62,005 nt of DNA from Bacillota bacterium (GTDB taxonomy: Bacteria > Bacillota > Clostridia > Oscillospirales > Oscillospiraceae). Location of the stretch: NCBI GenBank assembly GCA_023459875.1, contig JAEWRY010000006.1, forward strand, positions 1 to 62,005, written 5' to 3'. Positions within the stretch are counted from its first letter, which is position 1. Each line of letters begins with the position of its first letter. The translations under genes and the position numbers were made by a program. Under the pieces are notes generated by a model. The model saw only the letters and a program-made list of their open reading frames with translations, was not told the DNA's origin and searched no databases. This document shows, piece after piece, positions 38,283 to 47,143 of this stretch.

Positions 38283-40655
38283 ATGAGTGAACTGTTTGAA
38301 AAATCCATACGGACCCTGGAACTGCCCAGAGTTTTGGAGCTGCTCTCCGCCCAGGCGGTGACGTGCGAGGGCAAGGAGCGGTGCCTGGCGGTAAGACCGA
38401 GCACCGACCGGGACGACGTGGAGCGAGGGCTTTCGGAGACCACGGCGGCGGTTAACATGATCACCCTGCGGGGTACGCCCTCCTTTTCCGATGTGAAGCC
38501 CGTGGCCGCCTCCCTCCAGCGCGCGGACATGGGCGGGACCCTGAACACCCGGGAGTTGCTGGACATTGCCGGCGTCCTTCGCGCTGCCCGCTCCGCAAGA
38601 GAGTACGGGGAGAGCGACGGAGCTTCCACCGTGATCAGTCATCTTTTCCGCTCCCTGAAGGCCAACCGCTTTCTGGAGGACAAGATCACGAATACCATTT
38701 TGAGCGAGGATGAGATCGCCGATTCGGCGAGCGCGGAGCTCTCCTCCATCCGCCGCCACATCCGCTCCACCGCGGGCAAGGTGCGCGATATTCTGAACAA
38801 ACTGCTTACCTCCTCTCAGGCAAGGTACCTCCAGGACGCCATCATTACCCAGCGCAACGACCGCTTTGTCGTGCCGGTGAAGGCCGAATGCAAGAACGAG
38901 ATCCCCGGTCTGGTCCATGACGTGTCCGGCTCCGGCGGCACCTTCTTTATCGAGCCCATGGGCGTCGTTAAGGCCAACAACGAGCTCCGCGAGCTTCAGG
39001 CCAAGGAGGAGAAGGAAATCGAGCGCATCCTCGCAGAGCTCTCCTCCGACTGCGCCGGATTTAAGGAGGACATCGGCCTCAATTACGACCTGCTGGTTTT
39101 GCTGGACGGTATTTTCGCGCGGGCAAAGCTCTCCCTTCGGATGAACGGAACAGAGCCGAAGCTCTCGGGGCGGGGGGTCTCCATCCGGAAAGCCCGACAC
39201 CCCCTGCTGGACCCGAAGACTGCGGTGGCAAACGACCTGTCGCTTGGGGATTCCTTCGACACGCTGGTCATCACGGGACCCAACACCGGCGGAAAGACGG
39301 TCACCCTCAAGACCATCGGTTTGCTGGTGCTTATGGCCCAGTGCGGGCTTCACATCCCGGCGTCCGACGACAGCCGCGTCGCCGTATTCAGCAAGGTACT
39401 GGCCGACATCGGCGACGAGCAGTCCATCGCACAGAACCTCTCCACCTTCTCCTCCCACATGACGAACATCGTGGGAATTTTGAACGAGGCGGGTGCCGGT
39501 TCCCTCGTCCTGTTCGACGAACTTGGCGCGGGCACCGACCCCGTGGAGGGCGCGGCCCTGGCGGCGGCCATCATCGAAAACGCCCGGCGGAAGGGCGCGC
39601 TGGTGGCGGCCACTACCCACTATGCCGAGCTGAAAATTTTCGCCATGACCACCCCCGGCGTGGAAAACGCCTCCTGTGAATTTAACGTGGAGACCCTGGC
39701 CCCCACCTACCGGCTGCTGGTGGGCATCCCCGGAAAGTCCAACGCCTTTGCCATCTCCGAGCGGCTGGGCCTCTCCAAAGAGATTATCGAGGCGGCGGGA
39801 GCCCGGATCGACGCGGAAAACGTCCGCTTTGAGGATGTGCTCTCCCGGCTGGACAAGCAGCGTCAGGAGATGGAGAAGGAGAAGCTGGCCGCCGCCCGGC
39901 TCCGCTCGGAGATGGAGGAATCGGCCGCCGCCGCGAAGATCTACCGGGAAAAGCTGGAGAAGGAGCGGGAAAAAGCCGCTCAGAAGGCCAGGGCGGAGGC
40001 CCGCGTCATTCTGGACGAGGCCCGCGCCGCCGCCGACGAGGTCTTCAAAGAACTGGGCGAGATGCGCAAGAGGCAGAGCGCCGCGGAGGACTGGCAGGCG
40101 GAAAACGACCGGAGAGCCGGCCTGCGCCATAAGCTCAACGAGGCCGAGGATAAAATAGGTGCCAGAGAAGAGCAGGAGCTGCCGCCGCCCACCCGTCCCG
40201 CCGTGGCGGGGGACACCGTGGAGCTGGTGAAGGTGGGCACACAGGCCACCGTCCTCTCGGTCAATAAGGACGGAGTCCTTCAGCTGCAGGCCGGAATCCT
40301 CAAAATTACGGCGAAGCAAAACGAGGTGCGCGTGGTGGAAGGGGAGACCCAGACCCAGAAAGAAGCGAAAAAGTTTTTAAACCGCACCGAACACGAGCTG
40401 CGAAAGCTTGGGGCTTCCCCGGAAATCGACCTGCGGGGCATGACGGGCGAGGAGGCTGTGGGCGCCCTGGAGCTTTTCCTGGATAACGCATTGCTTGGCA
40501 GGCTCTCCGCCGTCACCGTCATCCACGGAAAGGGGACCGGGGCCGTGCGCCGTGCCGTCCACCAATGCCTGAAAGGCAATCGTAACGTAAAATCCTTCCG
40601 TTTGGGCCGCTACGGCGAGGGCGAGGATGGTGTGACAATCGTGGAGTTTAAGTAA
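38283..40655 (+). CDS. mutS2: endonuclease MutS2
   Basis: MutS2 acts on branched DNA and on collided ribosomes in Firmicutes; it is not a mismatch-repair MutS. The 790-residue protein lacks the MutS mismatch-binding domain, has the clamp and lever region in its first ~300 residues, and has ATPase motifs GPNTGGKTVTLKTIGLL (about 332-348) and LVLFDELGAGTDPVEG. A long coiled coil follows (about 515-640). The C-terminal Smr nuclease domain has IDLRGMTGEEA and VIHGKGTGAVR. GGGAG precedes the ATG. It lies just after a hairpin array. Confidence 0.96.
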   Translation: MSELFEKSIRTLELPRVLELLSAQAVTCEGKERCLAVRPSTDRDDVERGLSETTAAVNMITLRGTPSFSDVKPVAASLQRADMGGTLNTRELLDIAGVLRAARSAREYGESDGASTVISHLFRSLKANRFLEDKITNTILSEDEIADSASAELSSIRRHIRSTAGKVRDILNKLLTSSQARYLQDAIITQRNDRFVVPVKAECKNEIPGLVHDVSGSGGTFFIEPMGVVKANNELRELQAKEEKEIERILAELSSDCAGFKEDIGLNYDLLVLLDGIFARAKLSLRMNGTEPKLSGRGVSIRKARHPLLDPKTAVANDLSLGDSFDTLVITGPNTGGKTVTLKTIGLLVLMAQCGLHIPASDDSRVAVFSKVLADIGDEQSIAQNLSTFSSHMTNIVGILNEAGAGSLVLFDELGAGTDPVEGAALAAAIIENARRKGALVAATTHYAELKIFAMTTPGVENASCEFNVETLAPTYRLLVGIPGKSNAFAISERLGLSKEIIEAAGARIDAENVRFEDVLSRLDKQRQEMEKEKLAAARLRSEMEESAAAAKIYREKLEKEREKAAQKARAEARVILDEARAAADEVFKELGEMRKRQSAAEDWQAENDRRAGLRHKLNEAEDKIGAREEQELPPPTRPAVAGDTVELVKVGTQATVLSVNKDGVLQLQAGILKITAKQNEVRVVEGETQTQKEAKKFLNRTEHELRKLGASPEIDLRGMTGEEAVGALELFLDNALLGRLSAVTVIHGKGTGAVRRAVHQCLKGNRNVKSFRLGRYGEGEDGVTIVEFK

Positions 40656-40715
40656 TCTTTCTCTGTTTTTTGTCTTTTTGATGAGGACAGGACGGTTAAT
40701 TTGTGTAAAATGTCA

Positions 40716-40744
40716 TTGACGGGGTATCAGAAATTTGATATTCT
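40716..40744 (+). promoter_or_regulatory. promoter of the HPr gene
   Basis: TTGACG (40716-40721) and TATTCT (40739-40744) with a 17-base spacer lie about 50 bases before the start codon. Confidence 0.6.
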
Positions 40745-40792
40745 ATATATGTAACTGGTTAAGAAAATAATGCTCTTGTGGAGGGTAGCTTT

Positions 40793-41056
40793 ATGTATAG
40801 TAAAGAGGCAATCGTGAGTAATCAGGTAGGACTCCACGCGAGGCCGGCCACATTTTTCATTCAGAAGGCCAATGAATTCAAAAGCTCCATATGGGTTGAA
40901 AAAGAAGAACGCAGAGTCAATGCGAAAAGCCTGCTGGGCGTCCTTTCCCTTGGAATTGTAAAGGGCACTTCCGTCACGCTGATCGCCGATGGACCCGATG
41001 AGAAAGACGCCGTTGAAGCGTTGGTTGAACTCATTTCCTCCAACTTCGCAGAGTAA
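40793..41056 (+). CDS. ptsH: phosphocarrier protein HPr
   Basis: This 87-residue protein has both phosphorylation sites of a Gram-positive HPr. The PTS His lies in VGLHARPA (about residue 15), and the regulatory Ser lies in AKSLLGVLSLG (about residue 47), the target of HPr kinase in carbon catabolite control. I start at ATG 40793, after GGAGGGTAG; the frame also permits a GTG five codons upstream, which lies in the ribosome site. No ptsI or other PTS gene is adjacent. With an intact His it is HPr rather than Crh. Confidence 0.93.
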   Translation: MYSKEAIVSNQVGLHARPATFFIQKANEFKSSIWVEKEERRVNAKSLLGVLSLGIVKGTSVTLIADGPDEKDAVEALVELISSNFAE

Positions 41057-41071
41057 GATACTCTGAATTTA

Positions 41072-41114
41072 AAAAGCGGATGCAGGGATCGTAAGATGCC
41101 CGGCGTCCGCTTTT
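41072..41114 (+). terminator. terminator of the HPr gene
   Basis: AAAAGCGGATGC (41072-41083) pairs with GCGTCCGCTTTT (41103-41114), one G-U pair, ending in a T run. Confidence 0.85.
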
Positions 41115-41212
41115 CCGCATCTTTATGGAAATCTGGGTAAAACTGAAGGCCGGAGATTGCTTGTTTTCTGTAAAATTATCGTGAAAACTCATCGCCCGCT
41201 CTTTTCCGGCCC

Positions 41213-41241
41213 TTTACAGGGAAGTGCGCGTCTGATAATAT
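41213..41241 (+). promoter_or_regulatory. probable uvrC promoter
   Basis: TTTACA (41213-41218) and TAATAT (41236-41241) with a 17-base spacer. No gene is seen in the 260 bases between HPr and uvrC. Confidence 0.5.
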
Positions 41242-41318
41242 ATTGTCCACTGAATCGATTTGCCGATGACAGGAAGGCCGGAGTCCGTGGCTTATGAGAT
41301 AGACGCGAGGAGAGCACC

Positions 41319-43178
41319 ATGACCTTTGATGAACTGCGAGAAAAAGCGCACGCCCTGCCGACCAGACCCGGCGTCTATATTATGATGGACAGGTCCGGCG
41401 AAGTGATCTACGTGGGCAAAGCCAAGGCGCTTAAAAACCGGGTCTCCCAGTATTTCCAGGCCGCCGCCGCCCACACGGAAAAAACCCGGGCGATGGTATC
41501 GCGAGTGGACCGGTTCGATGTTATCCTGGCGGAGACGGAGTTTGAGGCGCTGGTGTTGGAATGCGCCCTCATCAAGCGTCACCAACCGCACTACAACATT
41601 CTCCTCAAGGACGACAAGGCTTACCCTTATATCAAACTTACCGTGAAAGACCCTTATCCCACGTTCTCGCTGACATCCAAGGCATCGGACGACGGCGCCC
41701 GGTATTTCGGCCCTTACGGGGGCCGGGGGACCTCCTGGGCGATCATCGACGCCCTTCGGATGGCCTTAAAGCTCCCCTCCTGCAATAAAAAGTTTCCGCG
41801 GGATATCGGCAAAGAGCGCCCCTGCCTCAACTACCACATGGGCCGGTGCGAGGGCTGGTGCCGTCCGGAAGCGGAAGCGAATAAGCACGGCGAGGCCATC
41901 GCCCAGGCCATCCGGCTGCTGGAGGGCCGCTTCGGTGAGGTGGAGGTCGAGCTGAAAACCAGAATGGAGCGGGCGGCCGAGGAGCTGCGCTTCGAGGAGG
42001 CGGCCGCTCTGCGGGACAGGGTGCGGGCCATCGAGCTTTTGGGCAAGCGCCAGAAGGTGCTCTCCGCGTCCCTGGCGGATACCGACGTGGTCGGCTTCCA
42101 CCTGGGTGAGGCAAACAGCTGCTTCGTGGTGCTCCATTACACCGGCGGGGAACTGGCTTCCAAGGACATGGAGCTCTTCGAGTCTCCGGTGGAGGAATCG
42201 GAAGAGGAAATCTTATCCTCTCTTGTGACTCAATATTATAACGGAAGGAGCGCTCAGTTCCGCGAGATCCTGCTCCCCCGTGAACTGGAGGACGTTTCTC
42301 TGATCGAGAGAATGCTCTCCGAACAGGCAGGGCGAAGGGTATATCTCATCACCCCCAAGCGGGGCGCCAAGGCCGATCTTATCCGTCTTGCCAACACCAA
42401 CGCCGAGGAGGAAGTTCTGCGGGCCACCACCGCCGAACAGAAGAGAAACAAACTCCTTTCCGCCCTTGCCACCCTTGCCGGCCTTGCCGCGCCGCCCCGG
42501 AGGATCGAAGCCTTCGACATCTCCAACACGGGCGCGTCGGACATCGTGGCCTCCATGACGGTCTTTGAGGACGGAAAGCCCAGAAAGCGGGACTACCGGC
42601 ATTTTAAACTGAAAGATATGCAGGGCCCCGACGATTACGCGGCCATGGCCCAGGTTGTCACCCGGCGGCTCCTTCACGACGAAGGGGACGAGAAGTTCGG
42701 TTCCCTTCCCGATCTGATTCTGGTGGACGGCGGGGAGCAGCACGCCGCAGCGGCGGTAAACGCCATGGCGGAGATCGGGTTTACCATCCCCACGGTGGGA
42801 ATGGTAAAGGACGAGCGCCACCGCACCAGGGCGCTGGTGACTAGCCGGGGAGAGCTGCTGGGACTGCAGAGCAATCCCGCCCTTTTTGCCTTTATCGGGC
42901 AGATTCAGGAGGAGACCCACCGCTTTGCGATTGAGTTCCACCGCCTGCAGCGGTCCAAACACGTAAAGGGTTCGGCGCTGGACGCCGTGCCGGGCGTGGG
43001 GGAGGCCAGGCGCAAGGCGCTCCTGAAACGCTTCGGGAGTTTGAAAAATATCAAAAAAGCTTCGCTTGCCGAGCTGGAGGAGGCCGTCCCCCACAGCATC
43101 GCGCTGGCGGTCAGAGAGTATTTTGGGGAGGAACAGGTATGCGAGTCATCACCGGATCAGCCAGGGGAAGAAAACTGA
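41319..43178 (+). CDS. uvrC: excinuclease ABC subunit C
   Basis: UvrC makes both cuts of nucleotide excision repair after UvrAB finds damage. In the 619-residue protein the GIY-YIG nuclease is at the start (RPGVYIMMDRSGEVIYVGKA), then come the UVR motif (RMERAAEELRFEEAAALRDR near 205-225), the RNase-H-like nuclease (ILVDGGEQHAAAA and EAFDISNTGASDIVASM), and helix-hairpin-helix motifs (DAVPGVGEARRKALLKRFGS). GAGGAGAG precedes the ATG. The gene overlaps rsmD by 40 bases, so uvrC-rsmD-coaD and the coiled-coil gene form an operon. Confidence 0.97.
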   Translation: MTFDELREKAHALPTRPGVYIMMDRSGEVIYVGKAKALKNRVSQYFQAAAAHTEKTRAMVSRVDRFDVILAETEFEALVLECALIKRHQPHYNILLKDDKAYPYIKLTVKDPYPTFSLTSKASDDGARYFGPYGGRGTSWAIIDALRMALKLPSCNKKFPRDIGKERPCLNYHMGRCEGWCRPEAEANKHGEAIAQAIRLLEGRFGEVEVELKTRMERAAEELRFEEAAALRDRVRAIELLGKRQKVLSASLADTDVVGFHLGEANSCFVVLHYTGGELASKDMELFESPVEESEEEILSSLVTQYYNGRSAQFREILLPRELEDVSLIERMLSEQAGRRVYLITPKRGAKADLIRLANTNAEEEVLRATTAEQKRNKLLSALATLAGLAAPPRRIEAFDISNTGASDIVASMTVFEDGKPRKRDYRHFKLKDMQGPDDYAAMAQVVTRRLLHDEGDEKFGSLPDLILVDGGEQHAAAAVNAMAEIGFTIPTVGMVKDERHRTRALVTSRGELLGLQSNPALFAFIGQIQEETHRFAIEFHRLQRSKHVKGSALDAVPGVGEARRKALLKRFGSLKNIKKASLAELEEAVPHSIALAVREYFGEEQVCESSPDQPGEEN

Positions 43179-43690
43179 AGGAATTCGCGGGTATGGACAT
43201 CCGCCCTACCACCGACCGGGTAAAGGAATCAATTTTCAACATCATCCAGTTTGAAATCGAGGGGAGAAACGTCCTGGATCTCTTCGGAGGCACCGGCCAG
43301 CTAGGGATCGAATGCCTCTCCAGGGGAGCCGCCCGCTGCACCTTTGTGGATGTCCGGAAGGAATCCGCCGATCTTATCCGCGAGAACCTAAAAAGCACAA
43401 ACCTTGCCGATAAGGCCCGGGTGGCGCAGGAGGACTATCTGTCGTTCCTCCGCGGCTGCCGGGAAAAATTCGATCTCATTCTGCTGGATCCCCCGTTTAA
43501 CAGCGGATTGCTGGAAAAAGCGCTGGATACGATTACGGCAATTGACATCTTGACGAAAAATGGTATAATTGTGTGCGAACGTGCCCAGGGGACGCAACTG
43601 CCTGAACTCAAGGCGCCCTATGGGCAGGCCCGTGAATACCGATATGGGAAGATCGCGATCGCGCTTTACCGTCCGGCGATAGAAGATTAG
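43139..43690 (+). CDS. rsmD: 16S rRNA (guanine966-N2)-methyltransferase RsmD
   Basis: RsmD methylates G966 of 16S rRNA during 30S assembly. The 183-residue protein starts MRVITGSARGRKLKEF and has the SAM loop VLDLFGGTGQLGIECLSRGA plus the catalytic DPPFNSGL near residue 120. It begins inside uvrC with GGGGAGGAAC upstream. The order rsmD-coaD is common in bacteria. Confidence 0.94.
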   Translation: MRVITGSARGRKLKEFAGMDIRPTTDRVKESIFNIIQFEIEGRNVLDLFGGTGQLGIECLSRGAARCTFVDVRKESADLIRENLKSTNLADKARVAQEDYLSFLRGCREKFDLILLDPPFNSGLLEKALDTITAIDILTKNGIIVCERAQGTQLPELKAPYGQAREYRYGKIAIALYRPAIED

Positions 43691-43720
43691 GCTTACGGGC
43701 AAACCGAGGAGTGTAACCAA

Positions 43721-44212
43721 ATGATCATAGCCGTTTATCCCGGCAGCTTTGACCCCTTCACCCTTGGGCATCTCAACATCGTCAAGCGGGCTGCGACGGC
43801 CTTTGACAAGGTGATCGTATGCGTGATGGTGAATTCTCAGAAAAGTGGCATGTTCACCCCCGAGGAGCGGGTGGAGATGATAAACCGCGTTATAAGGGAC
43901 ATTCCCAACGTGGAGGTGGACAGCTCCAAGGAGCTGGTGGCCGAATATGCCAAGCGGCGGGGAGCTCGGGTTTTGGTCAAGGGCCTTCGGGTCATTTCCG
44001 ACTACGAGGCGGAAATGCAGATGGCCATGGTAAACAGCAAGCTGAATCCTGAGCTGGACACCCTGTTTTTCCCGTCGAGCGAAAAATACACCTATATCAG
44101 CTCCACCGTTGTCAAGGAAATGATGCGGTACGGGATCGACTTGAACGAGTTTATCCCCAGGGAAATAGTCGAGGACGTAAAGCGAAAGATGAGCGCGAAA
44201 AGGAGAGAATAA
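43721..44212 (+). CDS. coaD: phosphopantetheine adenylyltransferase
   Basis: CoaD makes dephospho-CoA from phosphopantetheine and ATP, the next-to-last step of CoA synthesis. The 163-residue protein shows YPGSFDPFTLGHLNIVKRA, with the TxGH motif, and KYTYISSTVVKEM, the ISSTxxR-like loop. GAGGAGTG precedes the start. It stands 30 bases behind rsmD. Confidence 0.96.
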   Translation: MIIAVYPGSFDPFTLGHLNIVKRAATAFDKVIVCVMVNSQKSGMFTPEERVEMINRVIRDIPNVEVDSSKELVAEYAKRRGARVLVKGLRVISDYEAEMQMAMVNSKLNPELDTLFFPSSEKYTYISSTVVKEMMRYGIDLNEFIPREIVEDVKRKMSAKRRE

Positions 44213-44213
44213 C

Positions 44214-44738
44214 ATGGCAACCGGTGTGGAAGAACTGCTGGATATGCTTTATGAGATGATAGACGAGGCAAAGAACATGCCTCTTTCCTCGGAGAAGTGC
44301 ATCGTCGAACGGGACAAGGCCCTGGATCTTCTGGATGAGATCAAGGCACAGTTCCCGGTGGAGATCGCCGAGGCGAAGAAGCTGCAGGCCGCCAGGGCCG
44401 ATTACATCGCCTCCGCCAAGCGGGAGGCCGATCTGCTCCGCAAACAGGCGGAGGATCAGGCCAAGCGGATGGTGGACGAAAACGGCCTGGTCGCCCAGGC
44501 CAGGGAAAAGAGTAATAAGATGGTGCAGTCGGCGGAGGAACGCAGCCGCGAGCTGCGAAGGGTAGCCAACGACTACTGCGAGGATGCCCTGCGCCGTACC
44601 GAGGAGGCTGTGGCCGAGGCCTACGACGAAATCAAACGCTCAAGAGCCCGGTTCCGCGCCGCGTCGGCCGGGATGAGCCCCGCGGGCGCCTCCCAGCCTC
44701 AGAGCGGAAAAATGTTCGACGCCGCCGCCGAAGACTGA
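44214..44738 (+). CDS. coiled-coil protein, unknown function
   Basis: The 174-residue protein follows coaD at once (AACATGG, one base gap) after AAAAGGAG. It is nearly all charged helix: residues about 5-150 have the heptad pattern of a coiled coil (EEIKAQFPVEIAEAKKLQ-like spacing) and contain SAKREADLLRKQAEDQAK and VQSAEERSRELRRVANDY. The end is Ala/Pro-rich and flexible. It resembles the DivIVA/ATP-synthase-b-like proteins often placed behind coaD in Clostridia. A role in cell-pole or envelope organisation is only a guess. Confidence 0.7.
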   Translation: MATGVEELLDMLYEMIDEAKNMPLSSEKCIVERDKALDLLDEIKAQFPVEIAEAKKLQAARADYIASAKREADLLRKQAEDQAKRMVDENGLVAQAREKSNKMVQSAEERSRELRRVANDYCEDALRRTEEAVAEAYDEIKRSRARFRAASAGMSPAGASQPQSGKMFDAAAED

Positions 44739-44755
44739 ATTGCTGTGTATAGGAT

Positions 44756-44789
44756 AAGAAGACCCCCTCTCCGGGGGCCTTCTTTTTTT
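44756..44789 (+). terminator. terminator of the uvrC operon
   Basis: AAGAAG-A-CCCCC (44756-44767) pairs with GGGGG-C-CTTCTT (44773-44784), followed by a run of T. Confidence 0.93.
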
Positions 44790-44998
44790 GCTTTCTAATG
44801 CAGTTTACAGCAGGCCACGTTATTTGGTAGGTTCGGTTTTATCGGCATACAAGATGTAGAAAACGAGCCAATTTGACATAATATTTTCAATATGCAACCT
44901 ACAAAAAGCGACAAATAGAACGTCTGTTTTAGTTGCAAAAATTGGGGGATTTCCACTAAAAAACCGGTCTTTTTATGAAATAAATCCCTAAAAAGCTA
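44790..44998. other. AT-rich stretch before the dcw cluster
   Basis: No gene or clear hairpin array is seen in these ~210 bases. TTGACA at about 44874 has no matching -10 at the normal distance. The stretch may hold upstream sites of the mraZ promoter. Confidence 0.4.
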
Positions 44999-45067
44999 TT
45001 GCAATTTCTGAAGATAGTCTTTATACTAGTAAGAAAGTGGAGCAAAATGGAGCAAAATAGAGCAGTA
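44999..45067 (+). promoter_or_regulatory. dcw promoter with three MraZ boxes
   Basis: TTGCAA (44999-45004) and TATACT (45022-45027) have a 17-base spacer. Behind the -10 come TGGAGCAAAA (45038-45047), TGGAGCAAAA (45048-45057) and TAGAGCAGTA (45058-45067). Direct repeats at a 10-base step upstream of mraZ are the known MraZ operator layout, so MraZ probably represses its own cluster here. Confidence 0.8.
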
Positions 45068-45094
45068 ATAAAGTAAAATGGGGAGGTGAACCGC

Positions 45095-45511
45095 TTGACC
45101 GGTAAATATGAGCACAGCATCGATGAAAAGGGCAGGCTGTTTATCCCCGCCAAAGTGAGGGAGGAACTGGGCGCCACCTTCTACCTGGCTCCCGGCGTCA
45201 AGGAGAACCTCACCATCTACCCCATGGACGCTTGGAATGTGCTCAGGGAGCGGGTTTCTGCCCTCACCACCACCCAGGCGGCGGCCATGGACGTGTTCTT
45301 TGCCTCCTCCTATAAATGCGAACCGGACAAGCAGTGGCGCATCCAGATTCCCGGCGATTTGAAGGAGTACGCCATGCTCGACCGGGACGTGGTCATCACC
45401 GGCAACAACGACCGGCTGCAGATCTGGAGCGCCGAGACCTGGAACGCCAAGGCGAAGCAGGAGCTGAGGCCCGAAAACATCGCCGGCCTCCTGGACGGCA
45501 TGGGTGTGTGA
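45095..45511 (+). CDS. mraZ: transcriptional regulator MraZ
   Basis: MraZ is a ring-forming DNA-binding protein that controls the dcw cluster. Two copies of the DXXXR motif are visible: SIDEKGRLFIP near residue 10 and MLDRDVVITG near residue 88. The start is TTG 45095 (138 residues, MTGKYEHSID), with GGAGG 8 bases upstream. The GTG at 45086 lies inside that ribosome site and is unlikely. The repeats at 45038-45067 are its likely operator. Confidence 0.93.
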   Translation: MTGKYEHSIDEKGRLFIPAKVREELGATFYLAPGVKENLTIYPMDAWNVLRERVSALTTTQAAAMDVFFASSYKCEPDKQWRIQIPGDLKEYAMLDRDVVITGNNDRLQIWSAETWNAKAKQELRPENIAGLLDGMGV

Positions 45512-45512
45512 T

Positions 45513-46448
45513 ATGGAGTATTCCCACGCGCCTGTCTTACTGCATGAGTGTATCGAGGGACTTGCCATAAAGCCTGGCGGAATCTATGTAGACGGTACGC
45601 TGGGCCGCGGCGGCCACTCGCTGGAAATCGTGAAGCGTCTCAGCCCCGAAGGACGTCTTATCTGCATCGACCGGGATGAGGAGGCGCTTCGCCAGGCGCC
45701 TTCCAGGCTCGGAACGTATATGGACCGGGTGACACTGGTTCACGGCAATTTCAGGGATCTGGGCGCGCTGCTGGATTCACTCCCCCTTCCCGGCGCCGAC
45801 GGAATGCTTTTCGACCTTGGGGTATCCTCGCCCCAACTCGACGACAGCGCCCGGGGTTTTTCCTATATGAAAGATGCGCCTCTGGATATGCGCATGGACA
45901 GGAGCGACGCGGTCTCCGCCCGGGAAGTGGTTAATTCCTGGTCGAAGGAAGAACTGCAGCGCATCCTCTGGCGGTACGGCGAGGAGCGGTACGCGTCCGC
46001 CATCGCGGGGGCCATTGTGCGCGCTCGTGAGAAGAAAAGCGTGGAAACCACCCTCGAGCTGGTGGAGATCATCAGGGGCGCCATGCCGGGAGCCGCCCTG
46101 AGGGAAAAGCAGCACCCAGCCAAACGAAGTTTTCAGGCCATCCGAATCGCCGTCAACGACGAGCTGGAAGCGGTCTCCGAAATGCTGAGCCAAGCGGTCC
46201 CCCGACTGAACAGGGGCGGCCGCCTGGCCGTTATCTCCTTTCACTCCCTGGAGGACCGCATCGTAAAAACCGGGCTTGCCGAGTGGGCGAGGGGCTGTAC
46301 CTGCCCGCCGGATTTCCCCGTCTGCGTCTGCGGGAAGAAGCCCCTGGTGAAAATCATCAGCAAAAAACCCATTCTCCCCGGTGAGGAAGAACAAAATGAA
46401 AATCCCAGGTCGCGCAGCGCGAAGCTGCGCCTTGCGGAGAAGCTTTGA
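45513..46448 (+). CDS. rsmH: 16S rRNA (cytosine1402-N4)-methyltransferase RsmH
   Basis: RsmH (MraW) adds the N4-methyl of m4Cm1402 in 16S rRNA. The 311-residue protein begins EYSHAPVLLHECIEGLAIKP and has GTLGRGGHSLEIVKRL and FDLGVSSPQLDDSARGFSYM, all family marks. The ATG at 45513 is one base past the mraZ stop, and translation is probably coupled. A GTG at 45504 inside mraZ is less likely. Confidence 0.95.
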   Translation: MEYSHAPVLLHECIEGLAIKPGGIYVDGTLGRGGHSLEIVKRLSPEGRLICIDRDEEALRQAPSRLGTYMDRVTLVHGNFRDLGALLDSLPLPGADGMLFDLGVSSPQLDDSARGFSYMKDAPLDMRMDRSDAVSAREVVNSWSKEELQRILWRYGEERYASAIAGAIVRAREKKSVETTLELVEIIRGAMPGAALREKQHPAKRSFQAIRIAVNDELEAVSEMLSQAVPRLNRGGRLAVISFHSLEDRIVKTGLAEWARGCTCPPDFPVCVCGKKPLVKIISKKPILPGEEEQNENPRSRSAKLRLAEKL

Positions 46449-46478
46449 TAGAAAACCCGAAGGAAAGAGAGGGTCCCC

Positions 46479-47036
46479 ATGGCGGCGAGAGTTAAACGGA
46501 AAATGAAATACGACGTATACGGAAATGTAGCTTACGCGCCCGGCTACGGCGGCGCCGCCGCGCCCGCGCTCCCCGGGGAAGAGATCCTTGCCCCCAGACC
46601 AAAGGTCCGCCCCAGAGTAGAGGAATATACCCGTCCCCAGGTCCGCGTTCGGGAAAAGGAAAAGGTATCCCTGTTCGCCGTGGTGGGCTTTATGGCGGTG
46701 CTGGTGTTTGCCATTCTGGTCGTCACAAGCTATATGCAGCTGACCATTGTAAACGACCAGACGGTGTCGCTCCAGAACCAGCTCGGCGACCTCAAGCAGC
46801 AGGAAGCACATCTGCTGTCCAAGTATGAGCTGGCCTACGACCTCAAAACCATCCAGGAGAAGATGACCTCGACGGGCGAAATGGTTAAGCCCCAGGCCGG
46901 GCAGATGATTGTCCTGGATCTCTCCGAGCCGGACAGCGTGGTGCGTTTCGAGCAGGAGAACCCGCTGAAAGGCGTAGAAGGACTCATAAGCGGCTGCAAG
47001 GATATTGTGGCCGCGGTAATGGAATATTTCGGGTAG
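46479..47036 (+). CDS. ftsL: cell division protein FtsL-like
   Basis: FtsL is a bitopic divisome protein. The 185-residue chain has a ~65-residue basic and proline-rich cytoplasmic part, one membrane helix (about 67-88, VSLFAVVGFMAVLVFAILVV) and an extracellular leucine-zipper-like coil (VSLQNQLGDLKQQEAHLLSK). Sequence in this family is poorly conserved, so the call leans on its place between rsmH and the PBP gene. The C-terminal ~60 residues are longer than in most FtsL. Confidence 0.75.
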   Translation: MAARVKRKMKYDVYGNVAYAPGYGGAAAPALPGEEILAPRPKVRPRVEEYTRPQVRVREKEKVSLFAVVGFMAVLVFAILVVTSYMQLTIVNDQTVSLQNQLGDLKQQEAHLLSKYELAYDLKTIQEKMTSTGEMVKPQAGQMIVLDLSEPDSVVRFEQENPLKGVEGLISGCKDIVAAVMEYFG

Positions 47037-47081
47037 TCCGATACATAGGATAATTTGAACGTTCCGAAAAGAGAGATGACT

Positions 47082-47115
47082 GAGGGCGTAAGAAAAGTAG
47101 TTTTCTTGCGTCCTC
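47082..47115 (+). other. hairpin between ftsL and the PBP gene
   Basis: GAGGGCGTAAGAAAA (47082-47096) pairs with TTTTCTTGCGTCCTC (47101-47115), with two G-U pairs. It lies in mid-operon without a downstream T run, so it may be an mRNA-processing or stability element rather than a terminator. Confidence 0.65.
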
Positions 47116-47143
47116 ATATCCTTAGTGCGGGAGGAAACGGAGC

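Noticed and set aside
38238..40319. 693-codon leftward open frame opposite mutS2
   Set aside because: Antisense shadow of a strongly conserved gene; its start lies inside mutS2 and its product is His/Gly/Leu-rich low-quality sequence.
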